Assembly (NCBI RefSeq): GCF_028289705.1
Contig: NZ_JANQOI010000074.1
Coordinates: forward strand, 1 to 63,764
Length of the DNA stretch: 63,764 nt
Reading direction: 5' to 3'
Source of the DNA: Pelagibius sp.
GTDB taxonomy: Bacteria; Pseudomonadota; Alphaproteobacteria; Kiloniellales; Kiloniellaceae
Position 1 is the stretch's first letter; each line of letters starts with the position of its first letter. Below the pieces are notes generated by a model that searched no databases, had not been told where the DNA came from, and was given only the letters and a program-made list of their open reading frames with translations. Shown here one piece after another: positions 1 to 8,504 of this stretch. Made by a program: the position numbers and the translations under genes.

Positions 1-623
1 GGCGAGCGGATCACGCGGAGCCAGAGCGCGCCCTCCGGCGCCGTGTCGGCGCCATAGAGTTCGCCGCCGCTGACCTTGGGCGCCCCGTCGGTCTTGACCA
101 TGCGCGCGCCTACCGCTTCGCCGATCTCCGGCGCCTCCATGGACCCGCCGTCGGCCACCGAACAGACCGCCTCGACGATCTTCTGGTAGCCGGTGCAGCG
201 GCAGAGCACGCCGCCCAGGGCATCCTGCACCGCCGGCTGGTCGGGCCGGGGGTCGCGCTGCAAAAGGTCCGCCGCCGCCATCAGCATGCCCGGCGTGCAG
301 ATGCCGCACTGCGCGGCCCCATGGTCCAGAAAGGCCTGCTGCAGCGCCGCCATGCCCGGCAGGTCCGACAGCCCCTCCACCGTGGTGATCGCCTTGCCGG
401 CGAGTTGTCCGCAGGACATCAGACAGGCGCAGAGCTGTTCGCCGTCCACCAGCACGGTGCAGGCGCCGCAGTCGCCGGCATTGCAGCCGACCTTGGTGCC
501 GGTGAGGCCCAGGCTGTAGCGCAGGGCCGTGCTGAGCCGCTCGCGCGGATCGATCTCCAGGCTGACCGGCCGCCCGTTGAGGGTGAAGGCCAGCGTGGCC
601 GGCGTCATCTCGCCGTCCCTCAT
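1..623 (-). CDS. Molybdenum hydroxylase, fused 2Fe-2S and Mo-cofactor subunit (partial, N-terminal part)
   Basis: The reverse strand is open from an ATG at 623 to the window edge, about 207 codons. Residues 5-80 form a plant-type ferredoxin domain with the cysteine pattern CNAGDCGAC...C. A second 2Fe-2S domain follows with QCGICTPG and CRCTGYQK. After a short linker the frame runs straight into VGARMVKTDGAPKVSGG, the usual beginning of a xanthine dehydrogenase/CO dehydrogenase large subunit. The iron-sulfur and molybdopterin subunits therefore look fused in one chain, while the FAD subunit is separate. The start overlaps the stop of the FAD gene (ATGA), so the two are co-translated. Substrate unknown: aldehyde, purine or N-heterocycle oxidation are all possible. 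The catalytic domain lies outside the window. Confidence 0.85.
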   Translation of the reverse strand, partial: MRDGEMTPATLAFTLNGRPVSLEIDPRERLSTALRYSLGLTGTKVGCNAGDCGACTVLVDGEQLCACLMSCGQLAGKAITTVEGLSDLPGMAALQQAFLDHGAAQCGICTPGMLMAAADLLQRDPRPDQPAVQDALGGVLCRCTGYQKIVEAVCSVADGGSMEAPEIGEAVGARMVKTDGAPKVSGGELYGADTAPEGALWLRVIRS

Positions 624-1528
624 CGCGCGCCTCCCGGCGCCGCGGCGAGCCGCTCCAGGCTGCGCCGGACGAGTTGCAGGGCCGCGTCCGTGCGGTACGC
701 GGCGGTGCCGCGCACATCATCGATGGGCGACAGCGGCGCGAGATGCGAAGGCTCCACGCGCTCACCGAGATCCGAATCCAAAGCCGCACCGACCAGCGCC
801 TCCTCCAGCGCCGGCAGCCGCCGCGCCTGGGCCGCGCAGGAGCCGACGGCAAAGCGCGCAACTGTGATGGTTCCGGACTCGTCTGTCTCAAGCAGCCCTG
901 CCACCATGACGATGGAGATCACCAGATACTTGCGAGCGCCCAGCTTGACGAAGTCGCTGCGCACCGTGCCGGCGGGTTTCGGCAGGTAGAGCGCCGTCAC
1001 CAGTTCGTCGGGCCGTCGGGCGGTCTGGCGGTTGCCGAGAATGAAGTCGTCGAGGGCCAGGCGCCGGCTGCCGTCCTGCGAGCGCAACTCGACCTCGGCA
1101 TTCAGGGTCAGGAGAGGCGGCACGCCGTCGGCGGCGGGGGAGGCATTGCAGAGGTTGCCGCAGAGCGTGCCGGCGTTCTGAATCTGCACCCCGCCCACCT
1201 CCCGCGCCGCCAGCTTCAGCCCGTCGAACTGCGGCGGCAGGGACGCGCGGATAACGTCGGTCCAGGTGGTCAGGGCGCCGATGCGGTAGTGGTCTCCGAG
1301 ATCGGCGATGCCGCGCAGGTCGCTGAGGGCGGTGATGTCCAGAACGCTGTCATCAACTGCCCGGCCGACCCGCGCCGGGTAGAAGTCGGTGCCGCCGGCC
1401 AGAATCGTATAGGCGCCGTCGGCAAGGGCGCCGACCGCCTCCTCCAACCGCTCAGGGCGAAGATAGCCCCCCACCGTCCGAACGCTCCCGATCTCTCTGT
1501 CCCATTCTTTTTCTTTAGTATGCAACAT
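620..1528 (-). CDS. Molybdenum hydroxylase FAD-binding subunit (CoxM/XdhB type)
   Basis: This 302-residue protein has the FAD-binding domain of the CO dehydrogenase medium subunit family. The FAD pyrophosphate loop is visible as ILAGGTDFYP near residue 43, and AGTLCGNLCNASPAAD near residue 120 matches the second FAD motif (usually AGxxGGNxxxxSPxxD). The C-terminal third matches the CoxM C-terminal domain. It would pass electrons from the 2Fe-2S clusters of the next gene to an acceptor. Translation from 1528 begins MLHTKEKEWDR; the conserved part starts near residue 18, so a slightly later start is possible. It is the first visible gene of a leftward operon and overlaps the next gene by 4 bp. 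Confidence 0.9.
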   Translation of the reverse strand: MLHTKEKEWDREIGSVRTVGGYLRPERLEEAVGALADGAYTILAGGTDFYPARVGRAVDDSVLDITALSDLRGIADLGDHYRIGALTTWTDVIRASLPPQFDGLKLAAREVGGVQIQNAGTLCGNLCNASPAADGVPPLLTLNAEVELRSQDGSRRLALDDFILGNRQTARRPDELVTALYLPKPAGTVRSDFVKLGARKYLVISIVMVAGLLETDESGTITVARFAVGSCAAQARRLPALEEALVGAALDSDLGERVEPSHLAPLSPIDDVRGTAAYRTDAALQLVRRSLERLAAAPGGAR

Positions 1529-1700
1529 AAAATTTCACTGTCAAGGAAGCCTGAGTAACTCGCGAAAATCAAAGGTAGTTTCGCACAGCACATAATTACT
1601 ACGTACACAAAATGAATGGCGCTTGTGCCTGCGCTGGAGCCCGCGTGACCGCGCCCGGCTCCACCGGCGCCAAGCTCTTCACCGGTCGAGCAGATTTATT

Positions 1701-1745
1701 ATTGAACATCGTTCAATTAGTTCCCAGATAACTGAACGCCGTTCA
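1701..1745. promoter_or_regulatory. Pair of inverted repeats, candidate TetR-type operators
   Basis: Two related palindromes lie in the 306-bp divergent gap between the FAD-subunit gene and the aas-like gene. ATTGAAC-ATC-GTTCAAT (1701-1717) has perfect 7-bp arms. TGAAC-GCC-GTTCA (1733-1745) has perfect 5-bp arms. Their centres are 30 bp apart, close to three helical turns. The half-site and 3-bp spacer resemble operators of TetR-family repressors. No TetR gene is visible in the window, so the regulator would act from elsewhere. The rest of 1529-1834 shows no gene. Confidence 0.55.
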
Positions 1746-1834
1746 TTTGCGACCAGAGGGCCTCCACCTCGGAGGGAACGGGAGGGCAGCGGCTTTCTTG
1801 GCAAGGAACCGGACCCGCGAACAGGGGAGCAATC

Positions 1835-4800
1835 ATGCCTTTGTCCATCCTCAGCAGCCGCCGCTTTCTGCCGCTGTTCGGCGTACAGGCCTTCGGCGCC
1901 TTCACTGACAACCTGTTGAAGAGCGCCTTTGCCTTCCTGGTCGCCTTTCAGGGCCTGTCGCTGTTCGGCACCGCGCCCGGCATCTCACTGATGATCGGAA
2001 CCGCAGCCTATGTGGTGCCCCTCTTGCTGTTCTCCGGAACGGCAGGGGCCCTGGCCGATGCCTGCGACAAGGCGCAGATCGTGCGCATCACCCGGCTGAT
2101 CGAGATTCCCCTGGCGGGACTCGCCGCCCTCGCCCTCTTCACGGAGCAGAGCTGGCTCATTCTGGCGGCGATGTTCGCCTACGCCACCCAGTCCGCGTTC
2201 TTCAGTCCCGCGAAGTACGCCATCCTGCCCCAGCACCTGCCGGAGGAGCGGCTGGTCAGGGCCAACGCCCTCGTCGAGACCTCGACCTTCGTGGCGATCC
2301 TCACCGGCACCCTCTGCGGCGGCTTCCTGGCGGCCCAGGGGCTCATCGAGGTGGTGGCCGGCGGTCTTCTGACGCTCGCCGTCGCCGGCTACGGCCTGTC
2401 GCGCCTCATCCCCCCGGCAGAGCCCGCAAAGGATGCGGCCGTCTACCGTTTCGCGCCGCTGCGCAACGCCCGCAAGGCGCTCGCCACCGTGCGGACCAAG
2501 GTGACGCTGTTTCGCTCCGCCGTCGGCATCTCCTGGTTCTGGGCGGTCGGGCTCATCGTCATCTCGATCTTTCCAGACGTCGCCAAGCGGGACCTCAACG
2601 TCTCCGCCCATGTCGCCAACACCCTGATCGGCAGCTTCGTCCTCGGCATCGCCGCGGGGACGGCGACGGTCACCAAGTTGCTGAAGGACAAGATCTCGGC
2701 ACGCCACGTGCCCCTCGGCGCCCTCGGCATGGCGCTCTGCCTGATCGACCTGTCGTTTGCCGTCGACGCCTACGGACAGTCGACAGCGCAGGCAACAGAG
2801 GTCGGCGTGGCCGCCTTCTTCGGGTCCTGGGCCGGGCTGCGCATCGCTGGCGACATGGTGGGACTGGCCGCCTTCGGCGGGATGTTCACGGTGCCGCTCT
2901 ATACCCTGCTGCAGGCCCGCGCGCGCCGGCGCAGCCGTTCCTCGGCCATCGCCGGCAACAACATCCTGAACGGCCTCGTCATGGTCGCGCTCCTGGGTGC
3001 CACGACAGTGTTGCTGGCCCTTGGCGTCAAGGTGCAGACCCTCCTGCTCTGCCTGGGGATCGCAAATCTCTGCGTCACCGTCTATGTCGTGCGGTTGATC
3101 CCCGGCGAGATCGCCAAGGCCGCCGGCGCGACCCTCCTGCGCTGGCTGTTCGGCGCCCGCATCTCCGGGCTGGAGCACTACGGCGACGGGCGCAGCCCCG
3201 CGGTCGTGGTGGCCAACCACAGCTCCTACCTCGATGCCATCCTGCTGGCCTGCCTGCTGCCCGGCAAACCGGCCTTCGCCATCAACGCTTTCGTCGCCAA
3301 GCGCTGGTGGGCGCGGCCCGCCTTCCTCTTCGCCGACCTGATCCCGGTCGATCCCGCCAGCCCCTTGAGCGTGCGCAGCATGGTGAAGCTGGTGAGGGAG
3401 CAGAAGCGCCGCCTGGTGATCTTCCCCGAAGGCCGCCTGACGGTGACCGGTGCGCTGATGAAAGTCTACGACGGTCCGGCGATGATCGCCGCCCGCGCCG
3501 GCGCACCGATCATCCCGCTGCGCATCGACGGCGCCCAGCACAGCCTGTTTTCGCGCCTCAAGGGCAAGGTCCGCCGCCGGCTGCTGCCGAGAATCGCCCT
3601 CACAGTGCTGCCGCCGCGCGTCATCGAGGTGCCCGAAGCGCTGCATGGCCGCGCCCGCCGGGCGCATGCCGGGGCCAGGCTGCACGACATCATGGCCGAA
3701 ATGGTGTTCGAGACCAGCCCGCGGGAGACCACCCTTCTCCAGGGTCTCATCGACGCCTACCGGCTGCACGGCACCCGGCCGGTCCTCGAAGACATCGAGC
3801 GCAAGCCCCTGGGCTATCGCCGCATCCTGCTGGGGGCCTTTGCCCTCGGCGCGAAGCTCAAAGCGACCGCGCTCGGCGAGAAGCGCCTCGGCCTGCTGCT
3901 GCCCAATGCGGGCGCCGCCGTGATCAGCTTCTTCGCCTGCCACGCCGGCGGCAAGACGCCGGCCATGCTGAACTTCACCGCCGGTGCCGCCGGGGTCCGC
4001 GCCGCCCTCACCGCGGCCCAGATCCGCACCGTGGTCACCTCGCGGCGTTTCGTGCGCCTGGGCAAGCTGGAGGCTCTGGTGGAGGAGATCGGCAAGCGCG
4101 CGACGGTCGTCTACCTGGAGGACCTGCGGGAGGCCATCGGCGTCTTCGCCCGCCTGCGCGCCTTCGCCAAGACGCTCTTTCCCGGGCTCGCCCTGCGCCT
4201 TCAGGGACTGCACAAAGCGAACCCGCAGGACGAGGCCGCGGTGCTCTTCACCTCCGGGTCGGAAGGGCTGCCCAAGGGCGTGGTGCTCAGCCACGCCAAC
4301 ATCCAGGCCAACCGCTATCAGGTCTCGGCCCTGGTGGATTTCAGCTATGAAGACAAGGTGCTGAACGCCCTGCCGATGTTCCATTCCTTTGGCCTCACCG
4401 CCGGCACCCTGCTGCCTCTGCTGTCCGGTGTGAAGACCTTTCTCTATCCCTCACCGCTGCACTACCGCATCGTTCCGGAGGTAGCCTACGACAGCAACGC
4501 GACCATCCTCTTCGGCACCGACACCTTCTTGAGCGGCTATGCCCGCATGGCCCATGCCTACGACTTCTACAGCCTGCGCCTGGTCTTCGCCGGCGCGGAG
4601 CGCCTGCGCCCGGAAACCCGCAGCCTCTGGGCCGAGCGTTTCGGCGTCCGCATTCTGGAGGGTTACGGCGTCACCGAAACCGCACCGGTGCTGGCCATCA
4701 ACACGCCCATGAAGAACCGCCCCGGCACCGTCGGCCGCCTGCTGCCGGGCATGGCTTCGCGCCTCGAACCGGTACCCGGCATCGCCGAAGGCGGGCGCCT

Positions 4801-5260
4801 GCACGTCCGCGGCCCCAACGTCATGCTGGGCTACCTGCGCCCGGAACGGCCGGACGTTCTCGAACCGCCGGAAAACGGTTGGCACGACACCGGCGACATC
4901 GTCTCGCTCTGCGAGGAGGGTTTCCTCACCATCGCCGGGCGCGCCAAGCGCTTCGCCAAGGTCGGCGGCGAGATGGTCTCCCTGGCGGCGGTGGAGGCCC
5001 TGGCGGGCGAGGTCTGGCCCGAGCTGCGCAGCGTCGCCCTCGCCACACCGCACCCACGCAAGGGCGAGCAGATCGTCCTGCTGGTCGAAGGGACGGACTG
5101 CGCCCCGGAGGACCTGACGGCCCGGGCCAAGGACAAGGGACTGCCGGAGATCATGCTGCCGCGGGAGATCCGCTGCGTCGAAGCCATCCCGATTCTGGGC
5201 AGCGGCAAGATCGACTATGCGGGCGCGCAAAGGCTGCTGGAGCCGGCCCTGGCGGCTTAG
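1835..5260 (+). CDS. aas: MFS / lysophospholipid acyltransferase / acyl-ACP synthetase three-domain protein (Aas-LplT type)
   Basis: The 1141-residue protein joins three activities. Residues 1-400 are a multi-pass MFS domain of the LplT lysophospholipid transporter type. Residues about 440-620 are a PlsC acyltransferase with the HX4D motif (H461 to D466 in NHSSYLD) and FPEGRLT. Residues about 640-1135 are an AMP-forming acyl-ACP/acyl-CoA synthetase with the P-loop FTSGSEGLPKG near 804, a GYGVTETAP motif and a YLRPER/GWHDTGD stretch. Known family role: lysophospholipids are flipped inward and re-acylated with fatty acid activated on ACP. The start is supported by AGGGGAG upstream. The stop overlaps the convergent iclR-type stop. 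Confidence 0.93.
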   Translation: MPLSILSSRRFLPLFGVQAFGAFTDNLLKSAFAFLVAFQGLSLFGTAPGISLMIGTAAYVVPLLLFSGTAGALADACDKAQIVRITRLIEIPLAGLAALALFTEQSWLILAAMFAYATQSAFFSPAKYAILPQHLPEERLVRANALVETSTFVAILTGTLCGGFLAAQGLIEVVAGGLLTLAVAGYGLSRLIPPAEPAKDAAVYRFAPLRNARKALATVRTKVTLFRSAVGISWFWAVGLIVISIFPDVAKRDLNVSAHVANTLIGSFVLGIAAGTATVTKLLKDKISARHVPLGALGMALCLIDLSFAVDAYGQSTAQATEVGVAAFFGSWAGLRIAGDMVGLAAFGGMFTVPLYTLLQARARRRSRSSAIAGNNILNGLVMVALLGATTVLLALGVKVQTLLLCLGIANLCVTVYVVRLIPGEIAKAAGATLLRWLFGARISGLEHYGDGRSPAVVVANHSSYLDAILLACLLPGKPAFAINAFVAKRWWARPAFLFADLIPVDPASPLSVRSMVKLVREQKRRLVIFPEGRLTVTGALMKVYDGPAMIAARAGAPIIPLRIDGAQHSLFSRLKGKVRRRLLPRIALTVLPPRVIEVPEALHGRARRAHAGARLHDIMAEMVFETSPRETTLLQGLIDAYRLHGTRPVLEDIERKPLGYRRILLGAFALGAKLKATALGEKRLGLLLPNAGAAVISFFACHAGGKTPAMLNFTAGAAGVRAALTAAQIRTVVTSRRFVRLGKLEALVEEIGKRATVVYLEDLREAIGVFARLRAFAKTLFPGLALRLQGLHKANPQDEAAVLFTSGSEGLPKGVVLSHANIQANRYQVSALVDFSYEDKVLNALPMFHSFGLTAGTLLPLLSGVKTFLYPSPLHYRIVPEVAYDSNATILFGTDTFLSGYARMAHAYDFYSLRLVFAGAERLRPETRSLWAERFGVRILEGYGVTETAPVLAINTPMKNRPGTVGRLLPGMASRLEPVPGIAEGGRLHVRGPNVMLGYLRPERPDVLEPPENGWHDTGDIVSLCEEGFLTIAGRAKRFAKVGGEMVSLAAVEALAGEVWPELRSVALATPHPRKGEQIVLLVEGTDCAPEDLTARAKDKGLPEIMLPREIRCVEAIPILGSGKIDYAGAQRLLEPALAA

Positions 5261-5934
5261 AGCAAACCGCTGCGCAAATCGCCAAGCGCATCGAACAACA
5301 GCTCGCGACAACTGTTCTGATGTGCCGGGGTGAAGCGTGCCGCCAGGCCGGAGAGGCAGAGCGCGCCCTGCAAGCGGTCCGCCGTGTCCCGCAGCGGCAC
5401 GGCGACGGCGGCGAGATAGGGATCGCGCTCTCCCAAAGAGAGGGCATAGCCCTGCGCCCTGATGCTGCGCAGCGCCGGATCGTTTTCGCCCGCCCAGGCC
5501 AGCAGCACCTTGCCCGCCGCGCCCAGCGAAAGCGGCAGGCGCGCGCCTTCCTCCAGGTGGTGGCGCAGTTCCCGCGCCGCGTTCTCCCGGTAGAGACAGG
5601 TCCGGGTGAGGCCGCTGCGGACATAGAAGGACGCCGTCTCGCCGCTGGCATCGCGCAGGCGGCGCAGCACCGGGCGCAAGACCGCCTCCAGATCGCTCTC
5701 GTCGCGATAGAGAACGCCCAGACGGGCGAGGCTGGCGCCCAGGCGAAAGCGGCCATCACCGCCGCGGACCAGATAGCCGAAGCGCTCCAACGAAGCGGCG
5801 AGGCGCAGAATGGTGCTCTTGTAGTAGCCGCTGCGCGCCGCCAGCTCCGCCAGGCTCAGCGACGGCGCCCCGTCGCCGAAGGCCTCCAGAATGGTGAGCG
5901 CCCGCTCGACGGCCTCAACCCGCGTCTCCGCCAC
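5257..5934 (-). CDS. IclR-family transcriptional regulator
   Basis: This 225-residue protein has an N-terminal winged helix (AVERALTILEAF, LAELAARSGYYKSTILRLAASLERFGYL) and a C-terminal IclR effector domain (GAAGKVLLAW, AVAVPLRD, ALCLSGLAARF). It is divergent from the CoA-transferase/lyase pair, with a strong palindrome in the shared promoter (5952-5970), so it most likely controls that pair and itself. The effector is unknown; IclR proteins commonly sense small carboxylic acids or CoA-pathway intermediates. Its stop codon overlaps the convergent aas stop by 4 bp. Confidence 0.92.
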   Translation of the reverse strand: MAETRVEAVERALTILEAFGDGAPSLSLAELAARSGYYKSTILRLAASLERFGYLVRGGDGRFRLGASLARLGVLYRDESDLEAVLRPVLRRLRDASGETASFYVRSGLTRTCLYRENAARELRHHLEEGARLPLSLGAAGKVLLAWAGENDPALRSIRAQGYALSLGERDPYLAAVAVPLRDTADRLQGALCLSGLAARFTPAHQNSCRELLFDALGDLRSGLL

Positions 5935-5951
5935 GGCGATTTCTCCATTAC

Positions 5952-5970
5952 TGTTCTGTTTGACAGAACA
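5952..5970. promoter_or_regulatory. Palindromic operator for the divergent IclR-type regulator
   Basis: TGTTCTGT-TTG-ACAGAACA is a perfect 8-bp inverted repeat with a 3-bp spacer, 18 bp upstream of the regulator start and about 90 bp upstream of the CoA-transferase. A further half-site-like GAACAGAAC lies at 6004-6012. The size and symmetry fit IclR-family operators. Confidence 0.65.
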
Positions 5971-6061
5971 TAACTGCCCGACTCGTCAAATTCGATTGCG
6001 TTGAACAGAACTCTAGGCCTCCAGTGGCCGAAGCGCAAAACCAATTCGAAAGCATGCCGCG

Positions 6062-7267
6062 ATGATCGCCTGCCTCGACGGAGTCCGGGTCCTGGACCTC
6101 ACCAATGTCCTCGCCGGGCCTTTCTGCTGCCATCAACTGGCCCATATGGGCGCCGACGTCATCAAGGTGGAGGTGCCGGGCAGCGGCGATCTCGCCCGCC
6201 AACTGGGCGCCGATGCCGAACTCAACGCCAAGCACATGGGGGTTTCGTTTCTGGCGCAGAACGCCGGCAAACGCTCCCTCACCCTCAACCTGAAGAGTGC
6301 TAAGGGCAAGGCGATCTTCCGCCGTCTCGTCGCGACCGCCGATGTGGTGGTGGAGAACTTCCGCCCCGGGGTCATGGAACGGCTCGGGCTAGGCTTCGAG
6401 ACCCTGACCAAGGATCGGCCGGACCTCATCTACTGCGCCATCTCCGGCTTCGGCCAGGAGGGCCCCTTGCGCAATCTGCCGGCCTACGACCAGATCATTC
6501 AGGGCATGTGCGGGGTGATGTCCATCACCGGCGATGCCGAAACAGCACCCTACCGGGTCGGCTATCCCATCGCCGATACCATCGGCGGCATGACCGCCGC
6601 CTTTGCGGTCGCCGCCGCCCTGGCGCGACGCGGCAAAGCCGCCAAAGAACCCTGCTTGATCGACGTCTCCATGCTGGAGGCGACCCTGGCGACCATGGGC
6701 TGGGTGGTCTCCAACCTCCTCATCGCCGGGCGCGCGCCCCAGCCCCTGGGCAACGAGAATTTCACCGCCAGCCCCTCCGGCGCCTTCCGCACCGGCGAGG
6801 GCCTCTTGAACATCGCCGCCAACAAGCAGGAGCAATTCGAGGCGGTCTGCCGGGTGCTCGGCCGCCCGGAGCTGGCAGCGGACCCGCGCTTTGCCGCGCG
6901 TCAGGACCGCCTCGCCCGACGCACCGAGCTGAAAGCCATCCTGGAGGAGGCCCTGGCGGCCCGCAGCGCCGCCGACTGGCAGGAAGACTTGAACGCCGCC
7001 GGCGTTCCGGCCGGGCGGGTGCTGACCGTGCCGGAGGCCCTCGACCACCCACAGGTGCGCGACCGCGGCATGATCGCCGCCTTCGAGGCGGTGCCCGGCG
7101 TGGAGCGCGACATCCGGCTGGTCCGCACCGGCATCAAGGTGAACGGCGCGCCCCCGGCAGTCGAGAGCCCGCCGCCGCAACTGGGCGAGCACAGCCGGGA
7201 GATCCTTGCCGAATTGGGGCTGAGCGACATGGAGATCGACGCGCTGGCGGAGGAGAAAGCACTATGA
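6062..7267 (+). CDS. Class III (CaiB/BaiF) CoA-transferase
   Basis: At 401 residues this is a full-length family III CoA-transferase. The N terminus LDGVRVLDLTNVLAGPFC and GADVIKVEVPGSGD are diagnostic. Asp172 in the GYPIADTIGG stretch fits the position of the aspartate that carries the acyl-anhydride intermediate in formyl-CoA transferase. The family moves CoA between carboxylic acids. The stop overlaps the start of a citryl-CoA-lyase-like gene (ATGA). The pair could activate a tricarboxylic or hydroxy-dicarboxylic acid with CoA and then cleave it, but the acid is not visible from sequence. Confidence 0.92.
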   Translation: MIACLDGVRVLDLTNVLAGPFCCHQLAHMGADVIKVEVPGSGDLARQLGADAELNAKHMGVSFLAQNAGKRSLTLNLKSAKGKAIFRRLVATADVVVENFRPGVMERLGLGFETLTKDRPDLIYCAISGFGQEGPLRNLPAYDQIIQGMCGVMSITGDAETAPYRVGYPIADTIGGMTAAFAVAAALARRGKAAKEPCLIDVSMLEATLATMGWVVSNLLIAGRAPQPLGNENFTASPSGAFRTGEGLLNIAANKQEQFEAVCRVLGRPELAADPRFAARQDRLARRTELKAILEEALAARSAADWQEDLNAAGVPAGRVLTVPEALDHPQVRDRGMIAAFEAVPGVERDIRLVRTGIKVNGAPPAVESPPPQLGEHSREILAELGLSDMEIDALAEEKAL

Positions 7268-8100
7268 CGACCGAGGACAGAGCGGCCGCCGAAGCGGACT
7301 GGTGGTCCACCGACATCATCGAGATGAGCCCCGGGGTGATCCGCTACCGCGGCTATCCCATCGAGGAGCTGATCGGCCGGGCCTCCTTCGCCCAGATGAT
7401 CTGGCTGCTGCTGCGCGGGGAGCTGCCGAGCCGCGACCAGGCCGAGCTCTTGGACATTGCACTCATGGCTGCCGTCGACCACGGGCCCCAGGCCCCCTCC
7501 ATCGCCATCGCGCGCATGGCCATGACCTGCGGGGTCGGCCTCAACAACGCCATGGCCTCGGCGGTGAACGTCCTGGGGGACGTCCACGGCGGGGCCGGCG
7601 AACAGGCCCTGGGGCTCTATCAGGCGATTGCCGCGGGCATGGATGGCGGAGAGACCCTGGAGACGGCCTGCAACGCGGAATTGGAGGGATTCTTCGCCAC
7701 CGGCGGGCGCTTTCTGCCCGGCTTCGGACATCGCTTCCACCCCGTTGACCCTCGCGCGCCGCGGCTCCTGGAGATGGTCGACCGCTCCGCCGCGAAGGGC
7801 GCCGTCACAGGCCGTTTCGCGGCCATTGCCCGGGCTTTGGAAACCATGCTGGAAGCGCAGAAAGGCAAGCGCATCCCCCTCAACATCGACGGGGCGACGG
7901 CAGTCATCTACGGAGAGTTGGGATTTCCGGCGCCCCTGGCCCGGGGCCTTTTCTGCCTGTCACGCTCGGTGGGCATTCTCGCCCATGCCTGGGAGGAATC
8001 GCAGTCCGGCCTGCGTAACAAGGGGCCGCTTCCCCGGGAGCGCCTCTGGCGCTACGGCGGACCGGAAAAGCGGCCGGTCACTGGGTTGGATAACAGCTAG
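7264..8100 (+). CDS. Citrate synthase-fold protein, citryl-CoA lyase type (short form)
   Basis: The 278-residue protein has the small form of the citrate synthase fold, much shorter than the usual ~430 residues. It keeps the family's catalytic regions: GDVHGGAGEQ (substrate/CoA histidine region), GFGHRFHPVDPRA (second histidine) and NIDGATAVIYGELGF (the aspartate). Short stand-alone forms include citryl-CoA lyases, which split citryl-CoA to acetyl-CoA and oxaloacetate. Coupling to the upstream CoA-transferase by a 4-bp overlap suggests a two-step activation and cleavage of citrate or a related acid. A synthase direction cannot be excluded. Confidence 0.85.
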   Translation: MTTEDRAAAEADWWSTDIIEMSPGVIRYRGYPIEELIGRASFAQMIWLLLRGELPSRDQAELLDIALMAAVDHGPQAPSIAIARMAMTCGVGLNNAMASAVNVLGDVHGGAGEQALGLYQAIAAGMDGGETLETACNAELEGFFATGGRFLPGFGHRFHPVDPRAPRLLEMVDRSAAKGAVTGRFAAIARALETMLEAQKGKRIPLNIDGATAVIYGELGFPAPLARGLFCLSRSVGILAHAWEESQSGLRNKGPLPRERLWRYGGPEKRPVTGLDNS

Positions 8101-8147
8101 CTTTAGAGGTTTCTCTGTTCTGTCTGTGCCTTAGCGTCTTGGAAAGA

Positions 8148-8252
8148 TCAGAGAACCGCGATCCCGACCATCAGCACGCCCCAAAAGGCGAGGCCCGCCA
8201 AAAAATGGTCCACTGAAATCTTGGTGGTCGATTCGTTCATTTGTCCCGACAT
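8148..8252 (-). CDS. Possible 34-residue single-pass membrane protein
   Basis: A short frame encodes 34 residues: a polar N terminus (MSGQMNESTTKISVDH) and then one hydrophobic stretch of about 18 residues (FLAGLAFWGVLMVGIAVL) reaching the stop. This looks like a small inner-membrane peptide. The upstream region has only a weak GAGAG ribosome-binding motif, and an internal ATG at codon 5 is an alternative start. It lies alone in the gap 8101-8504, opposite to its neighbours. Coding status is uncertain; composition and the clean TM profile are the only support. Confidence 0.35.
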   Translation of the reverse strand: MSGQMNESTTKISVDHFLAGLAFWGVLMVGIAVL

Positions 8253-8504
8253 GGCTCTCGTCCAATGCATGTCATGTTCCGTTGAGAGATATATAGGGAC
8301 GGGGGGCGGAAAACGGTGTGCCTTTTGCCACAGAAATTGAAGTCTACCTCCAATTTCTCTTAAGCCCGAACCCGTAACCCGATTTATCTAAACCATTTCA
8401 AAGGATTACGGTCGATCAACATACTGTGTTGAAGCGTGAGTCGACCGAAAGGGGCAGAGACAGCAAGTCTCTGGATGTGACTTTTGCCCAGGAAAGATCC
8501 CGTC

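Noticed and set aside
1985-4384. A 799-codon reverse-strand open frame
   Set aside because: It is the antisense shadow of the aas-like gene; the product is low-complexity Gly/Asp/Arg with no domain.
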